Position numbers and translations under genes: made by a program. The notes beneath the pieces are model-generated. The model did no database searches, was not told where the DNA came from, and worked only from the letters and a program-made list of their open reading frames with translations. A stretch of DNA of 64,000 bases from LMUY01 sp964247705 (GTDB taxonomy: Bacteria; Pseudomonadota; Alphaproteobacteria; Acetobacterales; Acetobacteraceae). Positions 35,708-43,454 of the stretch are shown here, piece after piece; the stretch's first letter is position 1, and the number at the start of each line of letters is the position of its first letter. The DNA is taken from NCBI GenBank assembly GCA_964247705.1, contig CAXTVQ010000008.1, positions 1 to 64,000 on the forward strand, in the 5' to 3' direction.

Positions 35708-36847
35708 CTACAACCCGGCCAGCCACTTCTTCGCGCCGATACGGGACTGATTGATCACCTGGTGCATGTCCAGGTACTTATACGTCCCGCACCGGCCGAT
35801 GAAATGGCAGTCCCCGCTGCGCTCCGCCAGCGCCTTGTACTTGTCGTAGATCACCTCGTAGCGCCCGTCGCTGGTCTTCACCGGGTAATACCGCTCGAAA
35901 TCGTTGTCCGCGTAGTCGCACGGTTCCTCCAGCGTCACCGTCTTCGCCCCGGTCTCGCGCACCAAGTGGCACGGCAGGCGGGACCAGTCGGTCTCGCGCG
36001 TAAACGGCCCCGCATCGGTGAAGTTGGTCACCGACGCATACCCGGCGCCATATCCCGCCGGCTCGCTGCGATGATGGAAGCGGATCGAGCGATACGGCAG
36101 CGGCCCGAATGCGTTGTCGTAGAACACGTCGATCGGCATGCTGTTGAAGCACACGTCGTAATCCGCCAGCATCTCCCGCTCGAACACCTGGCCCAGCCGC
36201 ACCTCGATCCGCTCATGCTGCAGCAGCCGCTCGAACAACGCCGTGTAGCCGTCGCGAATCAGATATTGGAATTGGTCGTTCGGGAAATACCGGTCCTCGT
36301 CGTCCTTGCGCAGCGGGATGCGCTTGACCACGGCCGCGTCCATGTCTTCCAGGTCCAGCGCCCACATCTTGCGGGTGTAGGGGCGGAAAAACAGGTCCGT
36401 CAGCACCGGCCCGATGCGCGAGCGTAGATATTCGCCAGCGTTGCGCGGCGCCTCGATCGGTTCGCCCTGGCTGGCCAGGAACGCCGTCACGTCCTCCTCG
36501 CCGGTAAGCGAGAGGCCGAACACGTCGTTGATGGTGGTGCGGTTCACCGGCAACGGCACCCGGCGGCCCACCCCGTCATGGGCCACCACGGCCTCCACCT
36601 TGTGTTCGTACGGCACCAATTCGCCGAAGCGGCGCAACCACGTCACCACGTCCTCGATGTTGGTGTGGAATAAATGCGGACCGTAGCGATGCACCCGCAC
36701 CCCCTGGGCGCTCACCTCGTCATAGGCATTGCCGCCGATATGCGGCCGAGCATCGATCACGACCACGTTGTGGCCCGCCTCGGCGGTCTCGCGCGCATAG
36801 CAGGCGCCGGCGAACCCTGCACCGACCACCAATACGGATTTCGCCAC
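35708..36847 (-). CDS. glf: UDP-galactopyranose mutase
   Basis: 379 aa from GTG 36847, with GAGGGTGG upstream; 72 upstream open codons overlap the divergent gene and lack similarity. FAD enzyme converting UDP-Galp to UDP-Galf for galactofuranose-containing surface glycans. Dinucleotide motif VLVVGAGFAGACYARE; HIGGNAYDE; YGPHLFHTNIEDVV; the family block FRPYTRKMWALDLEDM; late GYASVTNFTD and GRCGTYKYLDMHQVI. All core flavoenzyme elements are present. No galactofuranosyltransferase is adjacent. Confidence 0.96.
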   Translation of the reverse strand: MAKSVLVVGAGFAGACYARETAEAGHNVVVIDARPHIGGNAYDEVSAQGVRVHRYGPHLFHTNIEDVVTWLRRFGELVPYEHKVEAVVAHDGVGRRVPLPVNRTTINDVFGLSLTGEEDVTAFLASQGEPIEAPRNAGEYLRSRIGPVLTDLFFRPYTRKMWALDLEDMDAAVVKRIPLRKDDEDRYFPNDQFQYLIRDGYTALFERLLQHERIEVRLGQVFEREMLADYDVCFNSMPIDVFYDNAFGPLPYRSIRFHHRSEPAGYGAGYASVTNFTDAGPFTRETDWSRLPCHLVRETGAKTVTLEEPCDYADNDFERYYPVKTSDGRYEVIYDKYKALAERSGDCHFIGRCGTYKYLDMHQVINQSRIGAKKWLAGL

Positions 36848-36911
36848 TTTGCCACCCTCGGTCCAGAACCAGCGCCGCCTAAAGCCGGTTTGCCACCGCC
36901 CGGCAAGCACT

Positions 36912-37175
36912 TTGGTTAGCGCTCGGACCGGCGGCGCCGGTTCGCACGCCCTTTGCCCGCCATGGATCCGGCAACCAGGCACTGTTCCGGCCGACGCATT
37001 CTGGCGGCAAAGCGGCGAGGTGTGGCTCAACGATGTCTGGCGTCCGTTCTGGGACAGCCTCACGCCGCACGAGCAGGAGAGTTACCTCACGATCTGGCCG
37101 CCGCCGCGTGAGTGGTGGGACTTCTACCTCGATCCCGAGTTCCAGGCCTGGCTGCGCTCCGACGACAGCCTCTAA
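36912..37175 (+). CDS. Hypothetical protein rich in Trp and acidic residues
   Basis: About 87 aa if TTG 36912 is used; GTG 37020 would give 51 aa, and no ATG exists in this frame. The convincing part is the C-terminal 50 residues: GEVWLNDVWRPFWDSLTPHEQESYL then WPPPREWWDFYLDPEFQAW, with eight Trp and high third-position GC. This looks like a real short protein of unknown family. It is divergent from glf and overlaps the esterase stop by 4 nt. The start is uncertain. Confidence 0.5.
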   Translation: MVSARTGGAGSHALCPPWIRQPGTVPADAFWRQSGEVWLNDVWRPFWDSLTPHEQESYLTIWPPPREWWDFYLDPEFQAWLRSDDSL

Positions 37176-38008
37176 GCAGGCTGCCCCATGAACCGCAGGC
37201 TGTCCCGCAGGGTCGGCGCCAGAAAGTGCAGTGGCGTGCCTACCGCGCCGATGATCTCGATATGGCCGATGCCCTGGTAATACCGGACCTCCACGAGGCC
37301 GCCCGCCTCCTTGATCTTCGCCGCCAGCCGCATCGTGTTGCCGGGCTGCACCGTCTTGTCCGCCGTTCCGGTCAGCAGCAGCATCGGCGGCTCCCGCCCG
37401 TCCACGAAGCGGATCGGCATGCGCTGTGCCGACACGTCCGGCGGGCCGAAGATGTCCAGCAATTCGGCCGTGTCCGGCACGAAGTCATAGGGTCCGGACA
37501 CACCGATCACGCCGCGAAGGTCCCGCCGGGACATGCCGACGGCGCCGAGCAACGCCGGGTCCAGCCCCAGCATCGCGGCATTGTAGCCGCCGGCCGAATG
37601 CCCCATCAGGAACAGGTTCGCCGGGTCACCCCGGTAATGGGCGGCGTTGTCGCGCGCCCAACGCACCGCCGCCGCGTTGTCCTGGAGGAACGCCGGGTAG
37701 CGCACCGCGGGATACAGCCGGTAGTCGGGCACCATCACCACCAGCCCATTGCTTGCCAGTGCGCCCCCCAGGAAACGGTAGATGCTGCGCGCGCCGCTGT
37801 CCCAAGCGCCGCCATAGAGGAAGACCACGACTGGGAACGGGCCCGGACCCTCCGGTGCGTAGACGTCCAGGCTGTGCCGGTCACCCTCGGCGTACGGCAC
37901 CCCGTCTGCCACGAGGCGGGACGGCGCCAGGCTGTTGAGGATCTTGACCGGGGAACAGGCGGATGCGGCCAGGGCCGCCGCCATGCTCAGAACAGTGCGA
38001 CGGACCAA
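37172..38008 (-). CDS. Alpha/beta hydrolase (carboxylesterase-like) lipoprotein
   Basis: 278 aa from TTG 38008, preceded by GGGAG. The N-terminus has a lipoprotein signal with lipobox ASAC before SPVKILN. Hydrolase features: VVVFLYGGAWDSG oxyanion region (GG-x-W form), nucleophile elbow FLMGHSAGGYNAAM (Ser near residue 145), acid-loop LLTGTADKTVQPGN and catalytic His in GIGHIEIIGAV. Similar to BD-FAE/acetylesterase-type enzymes that deacylate glycans or small esters. Predicted membrane-anchored outside the cytoplasm. Confidence 0.87.
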   Translation of the reverse strand: MVRRTVLSMAAALAASACSPVKILNSLAPSRLVADGVPYAEGDRHSLDVYAPEGPGPFPVVVFLYGGAWDSGARSIYRFLGGALASNGLVVMVPDYRLYPAVRYPAFLQDNAAAVRWARDNAAHYRGDPANLFLMGHSAGGYNAAMLGLDPALLGAVGMSRRDLRGVIGVSGPYDFVPDTAELLDIFGPPDVSAQRMPIRFVDGREPPMLLLTGTADKTVQPGNTMRLAAKIKEAGGLVEVRYYQGIGHIEIIGAVGTPLHFLAPTLRDSLRFMGQPA

Positions 38009-38066
38009 ACCAACTCCCGACCTTTGGCTGAGCGGACCCGCGGTCTGCTGCAGCAATCCGAACCTG

Positions 38067-38158
38067 TATAATGAATGGCCCCGTTCTCGCCAGCACCGGC
38101 GCAGCGGTCTGTTACATCTTCGTGTAACTGTGCAGGTTGCGGCCGTAACGTTTTACGG
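38067..38158 (+). promoter_or_regulatory. TATAAT box and two perfect hairpins upstream of the DUF2382 genes
   Basis: The 242-nt divergent gap contains TATAAT (38067-38072) with no good -35. Beyond it lie GTTACA/TGTAAC (38111-38116, 38123-38128) and CCGTAA-CGTT-TTACGG (38143-38158), the latter nested inside GTTGC/GCAAC (38136-38140, 38164-38168). They would form stems in a long leader before the ATG at 38251, or act as protein-binding sites. Confidence 0.4.
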
Positions 38159-38250
38159 TTCTTGCAACTTTAACGTTGGCTAACGGCTTTGCTCGGTACT
38201 TGCGTAACGGCCCTTGCCGCCCGCCACCAAACGAGTCCGAGGATACCCCT

Positions 38251-38730
38251 ATGATACCGCCTATCACAGACGGACATCAGACCGGGGATCGAACCGGGGA
38301 TCAGTTGGGGGAACGCCTCGTTCTCGCCCTGCATGCCGAGGATATCTCGGTCACGAAGCGGCAGACGGTGCGTACGGTGCAGGTCCGCCGCGAAACGCGC
38401 AGCCGCGACACGCTGGTCGAAGAGGATCTGATCAAAACCGGGGTCGTGATCGAACGCATCCCGGTCGACCAGTTCGTCGAAGCCGTGCCGCCGGTTCGGG
38501 AGGAGGGTGACGTGACCATCCTTCCGATCGTCGAGGAGGTCGTCGTCGTCGAGCGGCGCCTTCGCCTGGTGGAGGAGGTCCATATCCGCCGGGTTCGATC
38601 CACCACCACCCACGCCGAGACCGTCACGTTGCGCGAGCAGCATGTCGTGGTGACCCGGTCCGATCCGGTGATCCAGCCGGTGGTTTCGCCCACCGCCGCC
38701 GCGGCGCTCAACCCTGACAGCAAGATTTAG
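38251..38730 (+). CDS. DUF2382 (YsnF/AvaK-type) stress protein
   Basis: 159 aa from ATG 38251 with GAGGA upstream. Typical DUF2382 alternation of charged beta strands: LALHAEDISVTKRQTVRTVQVRRETRSR, VVIERIPVDQFVEAVPP, VVVVERRLRLVEEVHIRRV and AETVTLREQHVVVTRS. Members are usually linked to general stress or desiccation responses with PRC-barrel or YflT-type partners. The next gene, 10 nt downstream, also ends in a DUF2382-like region, so they form a two-gene stress operon. Cytosolic, no signal peptide. Confidence 0.87.
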   Translation: MIPPITDGHQTGDRTGDQLGERLVLALHAEDISVTKRQTVRTVQVRRETRSRDTLVEEDLIKTGVVIERIPVDQFVEAVPPVREEGDVTILPIVEEVVVVERRLRLVEEVHIRRVRSTTTHAETVTLREQHVVVTRSDPVIQPVVSPTAAAALNPDSKI

Positions 38731-38740
38731 GAGAAGCCAC

Positions 38741-39963
38741 ATGAACGAGACTATCGTCGCCGTCTACGATACCGCTGCCCATGCCGAGTTGGCCGTACAG
38801 GACCTGCTCGCCGCCAACGTTCCGCAATCCGCCATCAACCGCCACGCCGCCGAGGGCAGCTACTCTGCCGAAAACACCCCCGTCGGCACCCGCAGCACCG
38901 GGGAGACCGGCGGCTTCTGGTCCAACCTGTTCGGCGGCAGCAGCGAGGATCACACGGTGTATGACCGCACGCTCGAGAGCGGCGGCACCGTCGTCACGGT
39001 GTCCACGATCCCGGAGCACGATTACGAAGCGATCATGACGATCCTGGAGAAGCACAACCCGGTCGATATCGACGAGCGGGCTGCCAGCTACTCCACCAGC
39101 GGCGCCATGACGACCGGTGCTGCCGCTTCTGCGATGGGCGCCGATGAGGTGAGGACCGGAAGCATCGCGACCAGCGGCGCCTCGATGAACACCGGGGCGA
39201 TGGGCACCGGGGCGATGGGCACCGGCACGATGANNNNNNNNNNNNNNNNNNNNNNNNNNNNNNNNNNNNNNNNNNNNNNNNNNNNNNNNNNNNNNNNNNN
39301 NNNNNNNNNNNNNNNNNNNNNNNNNNNNNNNNNGCCTCGATGAACACCGGGGCGATGGGCACCGGGGCGATGGGCACCGGCACGATGAGCACTGGGGCGA
39401 CGAGCACCGGGGCGATGAGCACTGGCACGACGAGCACTGGGGCGATGAGCACTGGCACCACCATGAACAGTGGCACGATGAGTGCCGGAACGGGTGCGGC
39501 GGCCTACAACACGGGCGTTACCGCCGAGCAGGGTGGCACCATTCAGCTCGCCGAGGAGCAACTTGTCGTTGGCAAGCGCCTCGTCAACCGTGGCGGCACG
39601 CGCGTGCGCCGTTACGTCGTCGAGACGCCGGTCGAGGAGAACGTGACGCTCCACGAGGAGAAGGTCACGCTGGAGCGCCGCCCGGTCACCGATGGCCGCC
39701 CGGTGACGGACGCGGACTTCACCGACCGCACGATCGAGCTGACCGAGACTGCGGAAGAGGCGGTTGTGTCCAAGACGGCGCGCGTGGTCGAGGAAGTCTC
39801 CCTCGGCAAGACGGCGACGGACCGCACCGAGACGATCCGCGACACTCTCCGCAAGGAAGAGGTGGACGTGGAGCAGATCCCGGGCACGGCCACGACAGGC
39901 ACGACCACAACGACGGGCACCACGGTATCCGGCACGACGTCGGGCACCACGCCGAAGATCTGA
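38741..39963 (+). CDS. YflT-like/DUF2382 stress protein with Met-Gly-Thr-Gly-Ala repeat, interrupted by a gap
   Basis: N-terminal domain ETIVAVYDTAAHAELAVQDLLAANV... resembles heat-induced stress protein YflT/general stress 17M domains (about residues 1-105). A low-complexity MGTGA/MSTGT region follows, then a DUF2382-like domain (EQLVVGKRLVNRGGTRVRRY, VEENVTLHEEKVTLERRPV, VVEEVSLGKTATDRTETIRDTLRKEEV) and a Thr/Gly-rich tail. The 100-N gap puts the two halves in different frames, but the flanks are an identical 55-bp sequence; collapsing that overlap gives one 355-codon protein. Second gene of the DUF2382 operon; hairpins follow the stop. Confidence 0.85.
39187..39470 (+). repeat. 15-bp tandem repeat encoding (M/T)(G/S)TG(A/T), split by gap
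   Basis: Units such as ATGGGCACCGGGGCG and ATGAGCACTGGGGCG recur with 15-bp periodicity on both sides of the N run, keeping frame. Unit count is uncertain because the assembly broke here. Confidence 0.85.
39234..39333. other. Assembly gap 1 (100 N), contig ends overlap
   Basis: The 55 bases before the gap (39179-39233) are identical to the 55 after it (39334-39388). The gap is therefore probably an unjoined overlap, with no missing sequence implied. Confidence 0.9.
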
Positions 39964-39971
39964 CTCGCGTG

Positions 39972-40038
39972 AGGTGCGTTGCGCGTTTGCAACGCACCTT
40001 CGTGCCGTCGGTGGTGGGGTGCCGAAGCGCACCCCACC
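39972..40038. terminator. Two strong hairpins between convergent DUF2382 and acyl-CoA dehydrogenase genes
   Basis: AGGTGCGTTGC/GCAACGCACCT (39972-39982, 39989-39999; perfect 11-bp stem, 6-nt loop) and GGTGGGGTGC/GCACCCCACC (40013-40022, 40029-40038; perfect 10-bp stem, 6-nt loop). They lie in the 75-nt gap, so one can serve each strand as a terminator although U-runs are short. Confidence 0.7.
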
Positions 40039-41208
40039 CTACGCGGTTTCGGCGAACAGTTCGCGGCCGATCAGCATGCGGCGGATCTCGCTCGTGCCGG
40101 CGCCGATTTCGTAGAGTTTTGCGTCGCGCAACAGGCGTCCGGTTGGATAATCGTTGATGTAGCCGTTGCCGCCGAGCGTCTGGATTGCTTCGAGCGCCAT
40201 CCACGTGGCCTTTTCCGCGGCATACAGGATGGCCCCTGCCGCATCCTTGCGGGTGGTTTGTCCGCGGTCGCACGCCTTGGCGACGGCATACACGTAGGCC
40301 CGGGCGGCATTCATCGTTGTGTACATGTCGGCGAGCTTGCCTTGCATGAGCTGGAACTCGCCGATTGCCTGGCCGAACTGCTTGCGCTCGTGCACGTACG
40401 GCATGACGACGTCCATGCAGGCCTGCATGATCCCGATCGGCCCCGCCGCCAGCACCGCGCGTTCGTAGTCGAGCCCGCTCATCAGCACGTTCACGCCGCG
40501 CCCCAGCGTGCCGAGCACGTTCTCCTCCGGGACCTCGCAATCCTCGAACACCAGCTCGCACGTGTTGCTGCCGCGCATGCCGAGCTTGTCCAGCTTCTGC
40601 GCCGTGCTAAAGCCCTTGAACCCGCGCTCGATCAGGAAGGCGGTGATGCCACGCGGGCCGGCCGCCGGATCGGTCTTGGCGTACACCACCAGCGTGTCCG
40701 CATTCGGGCCGTTGGTAATCCACATCTTGCTGCCGTTCAGCACCCAGCGTTCGCCCACGCGCTCCGCCCGTGTACGCATGCCCACCACGTCGGACCCAGC
40801 GCCCGGTTCGCTCATTGCCAGCGCGCCGACGTGTTCGCCGCTGATCAGCTTCGGCAGGTAGCGCGCTTTCTGCTCGTCATTGCCGTTACGCGCGATCTGG
40901 TTGACACAGAGGTTGGAGTGCGCGCCGTAGGACAGCCCTACCGATGCCGAGGCGCGGCTGATCTCCTCCATCGCCACGCAATGATCGAGGTAGCCCATCC
41001 CGGCGCCGCCGTATTCCTCTGGGGCGGTGATGCCGAGCACGCCGAGATCGCCGAACTTGCGCCAGAGATCGGCGGGGAAGTCGTTGTCGCGGTCGATCGC
41101 GGCGGCGCGGGGAGCGATTTCGTCAGCGGAGAAGCTGGCGACCTGGTCGCGGAGCGCGTCGGCTGTGTCGCCTAGGTCGAAGTCCAAGCCGCGGAAGCTG
41201 TTGAGCAT
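40039..41208 (-). CDS. ivd: Isovaleryl-CoA dehydrogenase
   Basis: 389 aa, full length. FAD acyl-CoA dehydrogenase of leucine degradation: isovaleryl-CoA to 3-methylcrotonyl-CoA, passing electrons to ETF. Motifs: LGITAPEEYGGAGMGYLDH, the flavin-binding ALAMSEPGAGSDVVGMRTRA, WVLNGSKMWITNGPNADTLVVYAKTDP and the C-terminal IQTLGGNGYINDYPTGRLLRDAKLYEIGAGTSEIRRM. The catalytic base of IVD lies in the LDYERAV segment (Glu, about 248), which is present here and separates IVD from most other acyl-CoA dehydrogenases. The other leucine-pathway genes are not adjacent. Confidence 0.93.
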   Translation of the reverse strand: MLNSFRGLDFDLGDTADALRDQVASFSADEIAPRAAAIDRDNDFPADLWRKFGDLGVLGITAPEEYGGAGMGYLDHCVAMEEISRASASVGLSYGAHSNLCVNQIARNGNDEQKARYLPKLISGEHVGALAMSEPGAGSDVVGMRTRAERVGERWVLNGSKMWITNGPNADTLVVYAKTDPAAGPRGITAFLIERGFKGFSTAQKLDKLGMRGSNTCELVFEDCEVPEENVLGTLGRGVNVLMSGLDYERAVLAAGPIGIMQACMDVVMPYVHERKQFGQAIGEFQLMQGKLADMYTTMNAARAYVYAVAKACDRGQTTRKDAAGAILYAAEKATWMALEAIQTLGGNGYINDYPTGRLLRDAKLYEIGAGTSEIRRMLIGRELFAETA

Positions 41209-41253
41209 CGGTTCCTCCCAGTGTGCCCCCGCTTAACGCCTGGTTACAGGGGT

Positions 41254-41297
41254 GAAGGGGACGACGGTCCCTTTCCGGGTGCAGGGCAGAGCCCTGC
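41254..41297. repeat. Double palindrome between ivd and hisA
   Basis: GAAGGGGAC/GTCCCTTTC (41254-41262, 41267-41275, one G-T pair) followed by perfect GCAGGGC/GCCCTGC (41281-41287, 41291-41297, AGA loop). The second core matches the third dnaK-dnaJ palindrome and the first matches the start of the 34044 hairpin, suggesting a dispersed intergenic element. On the minus strand it follows the hisA stop, so it may terminate that transcript. Confidence 0.75.
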
Positions 41298-41299
41298 TT

Positions 41300-42031
41300 C
41301 TATGCGTCAAGCAACGCCAGCGCCGCCGCCGGGTCAACCCGGCCGTCATACAGCGCCCGCCCTACGATGACCCCCTCGATATTAGGATGCTCAACCCCCT
41401 GCAAAGCCCGCAGGTCATCCAAGCTCCCCACGCCGCCACTGGCAATGACCGGCACGGCGCTCGCGGAGGCCAGCGCCGCCGTCTGCTCCAGGTTGAGGCC
41501 GCCCAGCATCCCGTCCCGCCCGATATCGGTGTAGATGATAGCGGCCACTCCCGCATCTGCGAACCGCGCCGCCAGCTCCGTCGCCGAGAGGCTGGACGTC
41601 GCGGCCCAACCGTCCGTCGCCACGAACCCGTCCCGCGCATCGATGCCGACCGCGACCCGGCCCGGGTAACGCTGGCCCGCCTCCCGCACCAGCGCCGGGT
41701 TGCGCACCGCGGCGCTGCCCAGGATCACCCGGCGCACCCCCGCCTCGAGCCAGCGCTCCACCCCCGCCATATCCCGGATACCGCCACCGAGCTGCACCGG
41801 CACCGTGGCCGCGCCCAGGATCGCCGCGACCGCGTCCGCGTTCACCGCCCGCCCCTCGAATGCGCCGTTAAGATCAACCACGTGCAGCCAGCGGCAGCCC
41901 GCCGCCTGCCAAGCCAGGGCCTGACCGGCCGGGTCCTCGGAGTAGACGGTCGCATCCGCCATCTCCCCGCGCCGCAGCCGGACACAAGCGCCATCCTTCA
42001 GGTCGATGGCGGGATAGAGCGTCAGCGCCAT
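41300..42031 (-). CDS. hisA: HisA, ProFAR isomerase
   Basis: 243 aa from ATG 42031 (MALTLYPAIDLKDGACVRLRRG). Isomerises N'-5'-ProFAR to PRFAR in histidine synthesis. TIM barrel with catalytic Asp in PAIDLKDG (residue 9) and second Asp in IIYTDIGRDGMLGG (about 130), phosphate loops QLGGGIRDM and VIASGGVGSLDD. The start overlaps the heptosyltransferase stop by one base (TGATG), so the two are translationally coupled. No other his gene is in the window; normally hisA sits with hisF/hisH. That separation is unusual. Confidence 0.96.
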   Translation of the reverse strand: MALTLYPAIDLKDGACVRLRRGEMADATVYSEDPAGQALAWQAAGCRWLHVVDLNGAFEGRAVNADAVAAILGAATVPVQLGGGIRDMAGVERWLEAGVRRVILGSAAVRNPALVREAGQRYPGRVAVGIDARDGFVATDGWAATSSLSATELAARFADAGVAAIIYTDIGRDGMLGGLNLEQTAALASASAVPVIASGGVGSLDDLRALQGVEHPNIEGVIVGRALYDGRVDPAAALALLDA

Positions 42032-43422
42032 CAGCCGGCCATAACGCATGGCAGCATGTCGTCCATCGTGGCCAGCACGTGCTCCGTTGTGATGAGCCGG
42101 GTGCACTCGAACTGGCGCGGGGTGCCGGCCTGGCGCGGGCACCAGAGGAAGTCCTTGTGGTCGAACCGCAGCTTGGGATCGTTCCAGCAACTGTTGCAAG
42201 CGTGCCAGTTGTGCACCCGCCAGGGCGTCGTGAACTCGTTGGTGGGGTGCGTGAAGCCGCTGATCATCAGCACCTTTGTGCGTGCGGCCCAGGCCAGCCA
42301 GGCCAAGCCGCTCGACAAGCCGACATACCCGGCGGCGTGCCGCAGCCAACGCGCCCGCTCGGTCAGCGGTTGGTCGCCGGTTCGGTCCTCGGCGCCGTTC
42401 GGGATGTGCGTCCAGAACAGCCCCGTGCCGTGCACCGGTTTCTGATCGATGCAGATCACCCGGTAGCCCCGCTCCTTCAGGCGCAGCACCACCGCGCGCC
42501 AGCCGCTCGGGTTGTTCCAGTATTTGCACCCGCTCGAGCTCTGCACGCCGATGCAGACGTACGGTTCGGGGATCGGCCGGCTCTCGTCGAGCAGCGCCAG
42601 GGTGGGGGCTTCCTCCACCGGGTCGACGCCCAGGATGTAGCCCGCGGTCCGGTGCAGGCCCACCATGCGGAAGTCCGTCGGCTGCCAGACCGTGTCCAGA
42701 TCGTCGAAGAACAGGCCAAGGCAGTAGGTCGCGTAATACTCCTCCGCCTTGACCTCCTCGTGCGTGACGAAAGCCACGTGCGGGTAGGCGTCCTTGAACA
42801 ACGGGATGATCAGGCCCGACATCGCGCAGGTGAGGTGGCAGCCGTGGACGGCGGCGAAGCGGGCGGCATACGGGAACCAGCCTATGGTGTCGCCCAGGGT
42901 GCCGATCGGGAACTGGATCAGCACGCGCCGCCCCGCCGCGTCGTACTCGTGCTGGATCACGAGTTGCTCGTCGTCCCACACCTCGATGCGGAAGCGGACG
43001 AACCAGCGCTTGCTGCTGTTGATGAAACCCTGCTTGAGCGTCGTCTCGAACAGCGTGTTGCCGGTGCCCAGGTCCCGCAACCGGACCCGCCACGGCTTGT
43101 CGCCCTCCTGCGACGGCACCACCACCCGGCAGCCCAGGTTGAAGTCGTACCGGATCCCGCGCGCCGCCTCCTGCGTGGGCACGGCGGCGGGGGGCGGATA
43201 GGCCGGCTTGGGCGGCGGCTCNNNNNNNNNNNNNNNNNNNNNNNNNNNNNNNNNNNNNNNNNNNNNNNNNNNNNNNNNNNNNNNNNNNNNNNNNNNNNNN
43301 NNNNNNNNNNNNNNNNNNNNNCCACCCGCCTTCGAACCAGTCGGCTTCGGAGCAGTCACGTTCGAACCAACCATTGGCGCCGAGGTCGTGGCGGCACTCT
43401 CGGCTATGATTGTTTCGCTCAT
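42031..43422 (-). CDS. Autotransporter-type O-heptosyltransferase (TibC/Aah, BAHT family), interrupted by a gap
   Basis: At least 430 aa, from ATG 43422. The N-terminal 33 residues (MSETIIAESAATTSAPMVGS) lead into a Pro-rich linker containing gap 2 (43222-43321). The body matches BAHT enzymes: RYDFNLGCRVVVPSQEG, YDAAGRRVLIQFPIGTLGDTIGWFPYAARF, YVCIGVQSSSGCKYWNNP, GYVGLSSGLAWLAWA and the metal-binding Cys set HACNSCWND...WCPRQAG...FEC (CxxC, then x15 C, x11 C). BAHTs O-heptosylate beta-helical autotransporters such as TibA and AIDA-I using ADP-heptose, as iron-bound dodecamers. No autotransporter is adjacent. TGATG coupling to hisA. Confidence 0.88.
   Translation of the reverse strand: MSETIIAESAATTSAPMVGSNVTAPKPTGSKAGXXXXXXXXXXXXXXXXXXXXXXXXXXXXXXXXXXEPPPKPAYPPPAAVPTQEAARGIRYDFNLGCRVVVPSQEGDKPWRVRLRDLGTGNTLFETTLKQGFINSSKRWFVRFRIEVWDDEQLVIQHEYDAAGRRVLIQFPIGTLGDTIGWFPYAARFAAVHGCHLTCAMSGLIIPLFKDAYPHVAFVTHEEVKAEEYYATYCLGLFFDDLDTVWQPTDFRMVGLHRTAGYILGVDPVEEAPTLALLDESRPIPEPYVCIGVQSSSGCKYWNNPSGWRAVVLRLKERGYRVICIDQKPVHGTGLFWTHIPNGAEDRTGDQPLTERARWLRHAAGYVGLSSGLAWLAWAARTKVLMISGFTHPTNEFTTPWRVHNWHACNSCWNDPKLRFDHKDFLWCPRQAGTPRQFECTRLITTEHVLATMDDMLPCVMAG
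43222..43321. other. Assembly gap 2 (100 N) in the Pro-rich linker of the heptosyltransferase
   Basis: Flanks encode PKPTGSKAG on one side and EPPPKPAYPPP on the other. The flanks do not overlap, so true sequence may be missing; length is unknown. Low-complexity proline codons probably caused the break. Confidence 0.9.
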
Positions 43423-43454
43423 GATCTAGGCATTAGCGGCCTGGGCAGCCACTG

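Noticed and set aside
36962..37175. ATG 36962 as start of the hypothetical gene before the esterase
   Set aside because: It is in another frame than the Trp-rich conserved-looking C-terminus.
38060..38086. EcfG/PhyR-type general stress promoter (GAAC, 18 nt, CGTT) upstream of DUF2382 genes
   Set aside because: The -35 lacks the first G of GGAAC and the spacer is 1-2 nt too long.
39234..39963. A frameshift splitting the stress protein into two genes
   Set aside because: The frame change depends on the arbitrary 100-N length; collapsing the 55-bp overlap restores one frame.
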